A stretch of DNA of 36,211 nt, taken from Cyanobacteria bacterium PR.3.49 (GTDB lineage: Bacteria > Cyanobacteriota > Vampirovibrionia > Obscuribacterales > Obscuribacteraceae). Both the position numbers and the translations under genes were made by a program. The stretch is from positions 1 through 36,211 of the forward strand of contig PNKB01000032.1 in the NCBI GenBank assembly GCA_013997645.1, written 5' to 3'. Of the stretch, positions 1 through 6,355 are shown piece after piece (within the stretch, counting starts at the first letter, position 1; each line of letters starts with the position of its first letter). The notes under the pieces are model-generated. The model did not search any database and was not told the DNA's origin. It saw only the letters and a program-made list of their open reading frames with translations.

Positions 1-4
1 GGTT

Positions 5-74
5 AAAAAAGCAAGGAAGCAGAGCGGAGGCAGAAAGAAATTGCTCTCTTTCTGCCTCCGCTCTGCTTCCTTGC
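5..74 (-). terminator. Long intrinsic terminator of the small membrane-protein gene
   Basis: Positions 11-38 and 47-74 are perfectly complementary (28 bp stem, 8-nt loop at 39-46). Read on the minus strand the stem is followed by a run of six T (plus-strand A run at 5-10). This is the hairpin-plus-U-tract layout of a rho-independent terminator, and it lies 44 nt beyond the stop of the minus-strand gene at 118-486. The stem is far longer than a usual terminator, so it may also act as a processing or stability element. Confidence 0.85.
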
Positions 75-117
75 CAGTGCGTCCTAAGCGCGTTTATGCG
101 CTGTCAGACGCTAAGCA

Positions 118-486
118 TCAGGAACGACGCTTCGACCCCTTCGAGTGACGATAGGCGAGGAACGAAACCACGCCCGTCACGACGGTGAAGGCCAGGCACG
201 CCGCACCAATGTCGGGCGAGCCGGCATTGAAGGCGGCGATGGCCGTGATGACCAGGACCACGCGCATGACACCGGCGACGATGGCAGCGATGGCCACCAT
301 GCCGACCGAGAAGCCGATGTAGCCGATCAGCATGAGGATCTCGCCGATGATGTTGGCGCTGCTGTGACCCGGCTTCGGGTTGAAGTTGAAGATGCCGCCG
401 CCGTTGACCTTCCAGGAGAAGTACAGTGAGCAGACGGTGAGAATCGCGGCGCAAACGCCCCAGTGGGACATGAGGAAGTCGAACAT
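118..486 (-). CDS. Small multi-pass membrane protein, unknown function
   Basis: 122 residues beginning MFDFLMSHWG. I chose this ATG, rather than the in-frame one at 558, because AAAGGA lies 7 nt upstream. The protein has about four hydrophobic stretches (residues ~8-25, ~40-60, ~62-82, ~92-110), and a basic C-terminus ending GSKRRS, so it is probably an inner-membrane protein with a cytoplasmic positive tail. I recognise no family and see no catalytic motif. It is downstream of the phospholipase D-like gene on the same strand (168-bp gap) and is closed by the strong terminator at 5-74. It may therefore be co-transcribed with that gene. The codons are rich in C/G endings, like the next two genes. 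Confidence 0.75.
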   Translation of the reverse strand: MFDFLMSHWGVCAAILTVCSLYFSWKVNGGGIFNFNPKPGHSSANIIGEILMLIGYIGFSVGMVAIAAIVAGVMRVVLVITAIAAFNAGSPDIGAACLAFTVVTGVVSFLAYRHSKGSKRRS

Positions 487-653
487 GTTTTGTCCTTTCG
501 TGAAACGCACAAACTCTTTGAAGAGCGGTTGATGACTGAACACGCTTCGAAAACGCAAGCGGCATGGATACGGCGCTAATACGCGCTTTCTCCATGCCGC
601 TCGAGGACGACCCGGTCTAGAACGCTTCTTTCAAAACGTCCTTCAACCGAGTA

Positions 654-2630
654 TTACTGCTCTTCGCCGGAGCCCGCCGGACCCGGCTGCGGAATGTCCG
701 CATTGGGCGCGACTTCTCCTACGACCGCATTGGTCGCCGGAGTCGCCGCAGGCGTGCCGTCAGCAGGCGCAACGTCAGCCGCCGCACCGTCGACAATTCC
801 CGCCGGCTTCGGAGGGAACTTCTTTTTCGGAGCGGGCAGAACGTAGACGCTCGGATTGTTCGGGTGGTCGACCAAGCCGGACCCGTCCCACACGCCGGTG
901 GCGATGAGACGAGCTTCCTTGGCCTTGTACCCGTCGATCCAGTTGTCCTGCCACGCATCGGTCGCCGCCAGCTTGCCCGTCCAGCCAACAGTCTGTTTCC
1001 GGTACTTGCTGGCCCGAGCGGCCTGGCGCGACTGGAAGTGCTTGTTGATGTCGAACATGTTGACGAAAACGTACTGCGCCAGCGCCTTGTTGCCGATCAC
1101 GATCACACCGTTCTCGTCATTGCCGTAGCTCGCCTTGGCGCCGAGGTTGTCGGAACCGAAGATGACCACAGGCTTCTCGCCGAACGGATCGATGACGAGG
1201 ATCTTGCCGTGCGTGATGGCATGCGACTCGGGCAGCTTCAGCAGCTCGGTGATGAAGTTGGCGAACTCCACGTCACGCCCGGTAGCGAGCGCGAACAGCG
1301 GCGGCCTTCCCTTGCGACGCTTGGCTTTGACGCCACGCAGCGCATCCCAGGAACTGACCGTCATGAACGCGTAGAGCTCCGGACGGTTGTCCCAGATTTC
1401 CGCCAGCCAGTGGATGACCGACGGCGAACCCGGGTAGAAGACTTCGCCGCAGAGCACGTCCTTGGCGCCTTCCATCAGCTCCTTCACACGGATCAGCCAG
1501 GGCGAGAGCGGGACGTCGAGCCCCTTGCCCTTCACCTTGTCGTCCATGCTCGGCTGGAAGTAGGTCTCGATGATCGTGCCGTCATCCAGCACGACCGGGT
1601 CGTAACCCTTCGCATTGCGGCGACGGAACTCGAGCGATTGCTCGGCGCCATCCGCCTTCATGCGCTTCCAGTAGTCCAGGAAGTTGGCCGCCACCTGCGC
1701 GTTGCGGATGCGAGCGACCATGTTGGACTGGCAGCCCAGACCGGTGTTGGTCCAGTTGGTGCTGCCCGTCGTCACATCGGTCGGCTCGCCGTCCTTGTTG
1801 ACCTTCACCTGGAACTTGTTGTGCGCGATGCCCCAGGGCCCGATCATGTGGTCCTGGATGTCGGCGCCCGCTTCGTGCAGGGCCTTACGCGCCGGCGCGT
1901 TGGTGAGGTCTTCCGCACCCGTGTTGCCGAGGATCAGCGAGAAATACTTGAGGTGCTTCAGGAGGAAGTCCACAAGCTGGTTGGCGCTGAGCTCGTAGAG
2001 AGCCTGGTAGACGTGGCTGCCATCCAGCACGGCTTCCTTGACGGGAGCCATGAGCATCTCGGGCACGTTGGCCATGAGGTGCTTGCGGATGACGTTGTCC
2101 GGGTTCTCGTAGTCTTCCAGAGCGTCGATGATTTTCTGGAAGTTCGGCGTACCGTCGGGGAAGCCTTCGGTGCCGTCGGGCAGCGTGCCGACGAAGCGCG
2201 CCAGCCACTGCGTCGACAGAATGCCGCGGGTGAAGCCGCAGTCGAACGTCTCGTCGACCTTGGTGGACAGCGTCACTTCGTTGGTGACGACGACCAGACC
2301 CTTGATGGGCTTCAGGTTGCCGGGCTCACCGCCCATGGCCTGAATCTCGTAGGTGTAGGTCTCACCCGGCTTTCCGGAGAAGTCCAGGTGCCACTTGCGC
2401 TGGATCGGCCACGCCGTTGACGGCTGGCTCTTCCAGTCCTGGTTGTCGTCCTGCCCGTCGAAGGGCAGCTTGGTTTCGATGACCGAACGCTTGCCGTCCT
2501 TGGCGATGCGAGTGATCGCAAAACCGAGGCAGCCAGCGAGTTTCTCTCCCATCGGCCAATCGATGCCGAGGAGGACCACCGTGTCGTTGTTGTGAGCAGC
2601 GGCGGTCAGTTGGATGCTTTTCTTAGCCAT
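654..2630 (-). CDS. Phospholipase D-like protein with two HKD-type motifs
   Basis: 658 residues from ATG at 2630, with GAGGG 10-11 nt upstream; a GTG seven codons earlier is possible but less well placed. Two PLD signature regions are visible: HNK at residue ~270 followed by GSTNW at ~289, and HGKILVID at ~474 followed by GSDN at ~492. This is the HxKx4D...GSxN pattern of the PLD superfamily (phosphodiesterases, phospholipases, nucleases, transphosphatidylases). The first motif has Val where the Asp is expected; the second is complete. There is no signal peptide, so a cytoplasmic location is inferred. The N-terminal ~120 residues look beta-rich with a possible Ig-like fold, and the C-terminal ~50 residues are an Ala/Pro-rich tail. 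Substrate cannot be told from sequence. Confidence 0.8.
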   Translation of the reverse strand: MAKKSIQLTAAAHNNDTVVLLGIDWPMGEKLAGCLGFAITRIAKDGKRSVIETKLPFDGQDDNQDWKSQPSTAWPIQRKWHLDFSGKPGETYTYEIQAMGGEPGNLKPIKGLVVVTNEVTLSTKVDETFDCGFTRGILSTQWLARFVGTLPDGTEGFPDGTPNFQKIIDALEDYENPDNVIRKHLMANVPEMLMAPVKEAVLDGSHVYQALYELSANQLVDFLLKHLKYFSLILGNTGAEDLTNAPARKALHEAGADIQDHMIGPWGIAHNKFQVKVNKDGEPTDVTTGSTNWTNTGLGCQSNMVARIRNAQVAANFLDYWKRMKADGAEQSLEFRRRNAKGYDPVVLDDGTIIETYFQPSMDDKVKGKGLDVPLSPWLIRVKELMEGAKDVLCGEVFYPGSPSVIHWLAEIWDNRPELYAFMTVSSWDALRGVKAKRRKGRPPLFALATGRDVEFANFITELLKLPESHAITHGKILVIDPFGEKPVVIFGSDNLGAKASYGNDENGVIVIGNKALAQYVFVNMFDINKHFQSRQAARASKYRKQTVGWTGKLAATDAWQDNWIDGYKAKEARLIATGVWDGSGLVDHPNNPSVYVLPAPKKKFPPKPAGIVDGAAADVAPADGTPAATPATNAVVGEVAPNADIPQPGPAGSGEEQ

Positions 2631-2688
2631 AGTCGTGTTTCCCTCTGCCACTTGTGGTGGCGGTTCGAGATGAACAGGTCAGGGCAAG

Positions 2689-2716
2689 GAGGCGACAACA
2701 TTGCTGTTGCCGCCTC
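2689..2716 (-). terminator. GC-rich hairpin after the ZIP gene
   Basis: Arms 2689-2700 and 2705-2716 pair over 11 of 12 positions around the 4-nt loop TTGC. The hairpin lies in the 179-bp gap between the stop of the ZIP transporter gene and the start of the phospholipase D-like gene, both on the minus strand. There is no good U tract, so it may be a weak terminator or an mRNA-end hairpin. Confidence 0.5.
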
Positions 2717-2809
2717 GCTCGCGTGATTTCAGGAATTGGTCGCGGTTTGCCGCCCAGGCGCACCCACGTTTTCTAAAGCACTGGTCCAGAGGCCCTCTTT
2801 CGACTCAGG

Positions 2810-3556
2810 TCACTCCAGGAAGGTCAGCGCCAGCATTGCTGCCACGCCGACCGACATCAGAGCGATGTGAATGAAAGAGCCCTTCAAGTTGGTGCTCTGC
2901 AGAAAACGCGGGATGAGCCCACCGGCAGCCAGGTAGATGAAGCAGCCGGCGGCGACGGGCAGAACATAGGCGGAGAAGTGCTCGGCTTCACTTCCGATGG
3001 TAAGTGCCAGAATGACGCCGATGAAGGCGGTCACCGAGCTGGCCATGTTGAGCATGAGAGCGCGCTTGCGGTCGTAGCCCGATTGGACCAGAACGCTGAA
3101 GTCGCTCAGCTCGGTCGGAATTTCGTGAACGAGCACAGCGATTGTCGCTGCGACGCCCGTCTCGAAATTGACCAGGTAAGCCGCACCGATGATGATGCCG
3201 TCGATGAAATTCTCGAGCATGTCTGCCGAGACGCTCATCAGACCGAGGGCATGCGGGTGGTGCGGTTTCGAGCATTCGTGCCGGCAATGCAGCGCGCGCT
3301 CGACGATGAAGAACGTGAAGATGCCGGCGATGATGAGCAGCGAGACAGTGTTTCCACTGCCAGGCAGATGCTCGTACGCTTCCGGAATCATGTGCAGAAT
3401 CGCATTGCCGAGCATGACGCCGACAGCGACGCTGACCATGGGTTTGGTGAAGCGCTGCAAGTTGGTGTTGCTCATCGACAAGGCGAAGAGTCCCAGAAGC
3501 GACATGCCGCTTATCGCAGCGACGCTCACCAGGGCGTAGATCCAGGTTGTATCCAT
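2810..3556 (-). CDS. ZIP-family divalent metal transporter
   Basis: 248 residues from ATG at 3556, chosen because GGAG lies 8 nt upstream; the in-frame upstream start has no such site. ZIP transporters move divalent metals (Zn, Fe, Mn) into the cytoplasm across the inner membrane. The architecture fits: about eight hydrophobic segments, a His/Cys-rich loop at ~90-102 between TM3 and TM4, a TM4 motif ENFIDG at ~115-120 and a TM5 motif HEIPTE at 144-149. In many family members these read HNFxDG and HEIPHE, so two usual metal-ligand His positions are Glu and Thr here. That suggests altered metal preference. The gene has a 5' leader with a hairpin followed by T6 (3630-3700), which hints at attenuation. 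Similarity to ZupT-type proteins is a family-level call; the metal is unknown. Confidence 0.88.
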   Translation of the reverse strand: MDTTWIYALVSVAAISGMSLLGLFALSMSNTNLQRFTKPMVSVAVGVMLGNAILHMIPEAYEHLPGSGNTVSLLIIAGIFTFFIVERALHCRHECSKPHHPHALGLMSVSADMLENFIDGIIIGAAYLVNFETGVAATIAVLVHEIPTELSDFSVLVQSGYDRKRALMLNMASSVTAFIGVILALTIGSEAEHFSAYVLPVAAGCFIYLAAGGLIPRFLQSTNLKGSFIHIALMSVGVAAMLALTFLE

Positions 3557-3629
3557 GGGTGTGTCTCCATTGGTTTTTCCAGACAATCCGAAGTCGATGT
3601 CGCGAACTGCGACACCCTGGGCGGCAAAC

Positions 3630-3700
3630 AACTACTCGAAAAAAGGAGCACCACTTACCACGGGAGTGGTCATGAGTGGTGCTCGAAATGGCGAGTAGTT
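3630..3700 (-). promoter_or_regulatory. Nested hairpin with T6 tract in the ZIP gene leader (candidate attenuator)
   Basis: Three nested stems are visible: 3630-3638 with 3692-3700 (9 bp), 3646-3655 with 3675-3684 (10 bp), and 3657-3661 with 3666-3670 (5 bp). Read on the minus strand, the inner 10-bp stem is followed directly by CCTTTTTT, which is a terminator signature. It lies about 75-145 nt upstream of the ZIP start codon. A further small hairpin (3598-3603 with 3609-3614) follows before the RBS. The outer stem brackets the T tract, so folding of the outer and inner stems could affect termination. I could not match it to the manganese (yybP-ykoY) or NiCo riboswitch consensus. Confidence 0.5.
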
Positions 3701-4170
3701 ATGTGGCTATCGGATGGTTCTGAACAGGAAAAAGAGGGTTGTCATGATGCATTAACCTTAGGCCCTGCAAACCAATGGATCAAAGAGCTCTAACATAAAA
3801 AGAGCCAATACTCCGTTGAGCCAAGTTCTGCAAGCCTGACGGGCTCTGATAGCTCTCACGCGGTTTAATGTGTTAAATGCTCGCGAGGCTGACGCTAGGT
3901 GGTTGAAAAGGATGATTTCGCGCGCCTTATGACAGTCGAAGACAAGCCTTCACAGGCGCGTTCACATTTGAACAAATCGTCTCAGCCTGCCGATCTCGAT
4001 CGGGTGAGAGAAAAAACTCAACCCTGCTTGCCTGTCGATTTCAAACAGGTTGTCTGCGCTTTCGTCTTGTGGGAGTGACCGATTGTTCTGAGTCTGGTCT
4101 AACCCCCCGGCATTGCTCTTTAGCGGTGTCTTAGAACGTCCGGGCTGCGACGTAATACAATCCGGCTGAT
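3701..4170. other. Gene-poor stretch upstream of the GGDEF-like gene
   Basis: No coding region with a believable ribosome binding site is visible. The stretch has several short inverted repeats built on GAGCTC/GGGCTC words (3785-3860). A -10-like TACAAT at 4156-4161 lies only 10 nt before the ATG at 4171. No convincing -35 partner is visible. Confidence 0.4.
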
Positions 4171-4851
4171 ATGAGCGACAGCCCTCCTACAACTTTCCTG
4201 CCCGGCAAAAACGAACGTCGCAATGCAGCCTCGTTTCAAAAGTCCTTTGCCGACGCGCATTCTCTGATTCAAATCTTCGACGATCAACGCTCTCGCGGTC
4301 CTATCGCTCAGGCTCAAAGTCGCGACTATCTGATCGGTGTGCTGGACAGGCAATATCAGTTGGCGCAAGAGCGCGGCTATCCCCTTTGCCTGACGCTGGC
4401 TACTCTCGATCCGTCTGCTGAAGTTTCTACTTTGGCACCTGATGCAGTACTAAATACGGTGGCGAAAATCTGCCGCTCCAACTTGCGACCTACCGATCTG
4501 GTTTTTCGCTATGCGGACGGTCGCCTGGCCATGGTTCTTCTCGAAAGTAATGAGGAAGGCGGCGCCAGCGTTGCCGACCGTTTGAAACGTTCGCTCGATC
4601 GCCGACTCTATTTCGGCAAAACCGCACTCAATGTAAAACCGGTTTTTGCGGTCTCCGACATGGCAATCGGCTTCGGAACTGCCGGCAAAAGTCTTTTGAC
4701 TTCGGCGGAGCTGGTTCTAAACAAGGCAGAATACAAAACCACTAATGTCGCTGTTGCCAGTCACACTCTGTCTGCCTACGCTTCCAGCACGATGCTGAAA
4801 GCGCAGGAAATCGCCAATGCCATCACCGGCATGTTCGATACGACGGCTTAG
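4171..4851 (+). CDS. Degenerate GGDEF-domain protein
   Basis: 226 residues. From about residue 50 the sequence follows the GGDEF (diguanylate cyclase) fold: a start helix SRDYLIGVLDRQYQLAQ, a core strand with LCLTLATLD, a helix ending VAKICRSNLRPTDLVFRY, and a late helix with SAELVLNKAEYK. The catalytic GGDEF loop, expected right after FRY, reads ADGRL, so cyclase activity is unlikely. It may instead act as a binding or regulatory domain. The N-terminal ~45 residues are polar with no membrane segment, so it should be cytoplasmic. The start has no clear Shine-Dalgarno and a -10-like TACAAT only 10 nt upstream, which would fit a leaderless transcript. It is convergent with the SGNH-like gene, 25 bp away. 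Confidence 0.7.
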   Translation: MSDSPPTTFLPGKNERRNAASFQKSFADAHSLIQIFDDQRSRGPIAQAQSRDYLIGVLDRQYQLAQERGYPLCLTLATLDPSAEVSTLAPDAVLNTVAKICRSNLRPTDLVFRYADGRLAMVLLESNEEGGASVADRLKRSLDRRLYFGKTALNVKPVFAVSDMAIGFGTAGKSLLTSAELVLNKAEYKTTNVAVASHTLSAYASSTMLKAQEIANAITGMFDTTA

Positions 4852-4876
4852 AAAGCTTGAGTTTGCCAGCCTGGGT

Positions 4877-6127
4877 TTAAAACTGCGAATTCTTGCCCGC
4901 CAGCGAACTTGTTTCGCTGACGTTTTTCATCTCACGGGCAACGATGCGCAAAAACTTTTGAGCTCCCAGTCCATGCAAGTGCACCGGATCGCAGAAATCT
5001 GCTCGGGTGAACAGTCCCGCCCGGTTGCAATCGACAAAGGCGGCGCCGTTTTTCCGCGCCAATTCTCTGACTTGATTCAAGTATTTGTCATAAACACCTT
5101 GAGGAAGCAAGTCGGTATTTTGCTTCAAAAGTGGCATATTGACAATGATTGCATTAAAACCCATCTGATGAGCTTGCTGCAAAAACTTGTCCATGTACTG
5201 CGATTGATTGTTGAAAACCTTTGGTTTGAACGGCCGATAGCGCATAGCATATTCTTTGCTGTTGTCATTCCAAAGCGCATGAATAGCCGCTTTCTGGCTA
5301 TATGGCGTGACCACCCACTGATTGGGTGCATTTTCTTCCGGCTGCTCGGCCATGGCAATTTTGAGCAGCGGTTGCGGCGTGCGGATGGTATCGAATTTAG
5401 TACCAGTAACACGGCTGATCAGGGCTTCTGAAATGCCGCGCTCGGCCCGTTGAAAATCGGCTCTCTTGCCGTAAAGGAAAAGACCGCGTTCGATTTGCCG
5501 TTCCACCTGTTTCCATATGCGTTTGCTTTCCGGCAGAGCATCGGCAGGATAGGCAACCTTGTCGAGATAGCGAACTGTTTCAGTCGAGGCCGGATCGCTG
5601 AAACTGCTGTCGAGAAGGTCGCGTGGAGCCACTCCCCAGATGAGGACGGGTCGCGTATCTTGGCGGGCAGGCAAAGATCTGAACAGTGCACAGGCATCGG
5701 ACGCCATCTGTCCGCCGATAGCAAAAGAGTGAGTTTTCAGCGGTTTGCCGAGCAGCTGTCCGGCATATGATTCGAAGTAGGTGGAGCGGTGATTTTTGAC
5801 GGCATCGAGAGGTTTTTGCAAAAACGAAGAATCGCCGTCGTTTACAACCGCCACCATGAGCGATGATCCGAAGAAAACGGCGTCCGGCTTATGGGCGGAT
5901 TTTTGACTTTCCTGCCAATCTTTGGCGGACCAATATGCCCAGCAGCGATTGGGGGAATCAAGCGGATCCGTCTTGAGTAAGGCATATGCAGCGGCATTGG
6001 TGAGCAAAACTGCCGCTGCAGCCAGCACAGCATAGCTGGAGAGCCAGTTCTGCCCTCCTGTCTTTTTTGCGCTTTCTTGCTGGTTATTGTTTGCTGACGG
6101 CAATTTCCGGGTTTCCAATAGCGGCAA
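4877..6127 (-). CDS. Membrane-anchored SGNH/GDSL-hydrolase-like protein
   Basis: 416 residues with an N-terminal polar stretch, one transmembrane helix at ~30-52, and an extracytoplasmic domain. A block near residue 85 (VFFGSSLM) resembles the nucleophile Ser block of SGNH hydrolases, and the C-terminal DPVHLHGLGAQKF carries the Asp-x-x-His block V. These enzymes are esterases or acyltransferases acting on lipids, polysaccharides or peptidoglycan; DUF1574- or AlgX-like proteins are possible relatives. The start is doubtful. The only start codon near the frame opening is TTG at 6127, with AGGAAAGG more than 20 nt upstream. A competing ATG at 6171, in another frame, reads about 110 codons. Either a weak TTG start is real or the 5' end contains a frameshift. 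Confidence 0.65.
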   Translation of the reverse strand: MPLLETRKLPSANNNQQESAKKTGGQNWLSSYAVLAAAAVLLTNAAAYALLKTDPLDSPNRCWAYWSAKDWQESQKSAHKPDAVFFGSSLMVAVVNDGDSSFLQKPLDAVKNHRSTYFESYAGQLLGKPLKTHSFAIGGQMASDACALFRSLPARQDTRPVLIWGVAPRDLLDSSFSDPASTETVRYLDKVAYPADALPESKRIWKQVERQIERGLFLYGKRADFQRAERGISEALISRVTGTKFDTIRTPQPLLKIAMAEQPEENAPNQWVVTPYSQKAAIHALWNDNSKEYAMRYRPFKPKVFNNQSQYMDKFLQQAHQMGFNAIIVNMPLLKQNTDLLPQGVYDKYLNQVRELARKNGAAFVDCNRAGLFTRADFCDPVHLHGLGAQKFLRIVAREMKNVSETSSLAGKNSQF

Positions 6128-6355
6128 TATGATAGCGCGGCGCCGCTCGCCTTTCCTGTCCTTTTACTCATGGAATCCTGGCAGTATTGGCAATGGTTAG
6201 AGAGTGTTAAGGTCTGTAATCCAGTCCACGCAAGGCATGCGCTGAAAATGATTTGTCAAGTGCGCGTTTGAGGCTTTTCGGCCTTTTGATTCATTCTTAA
6301 AAAGGGAACAATAACGGGGGAGGTCTGGGTCCTCACGTTTACTATCGGGTGAAAG

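Noticed and set aside
104-595. 163-codon minus-strand frame overlapping the small membrane protein
   Set aside because: It is Arg/His-rich, low in hydrophobic order and lacks an RBS. The overlapping frame has membrane segments and a good RBS.
864-2420. 518-codon plus-strand frame opposite the phospholipase D-like gene
   Set aside because: It is a shadow frame of a C/G-ending coding strand, with no motifs; the opposite strand carries HKD motifs.
3598-3700. Manganese (yybP-ykoY) riboswitch in front of the ZIP gene
   Set aside because: The conserved GGGGAGUAG-type loop and its partner loop are absent; only a generic terminator-like hairpin is supported.
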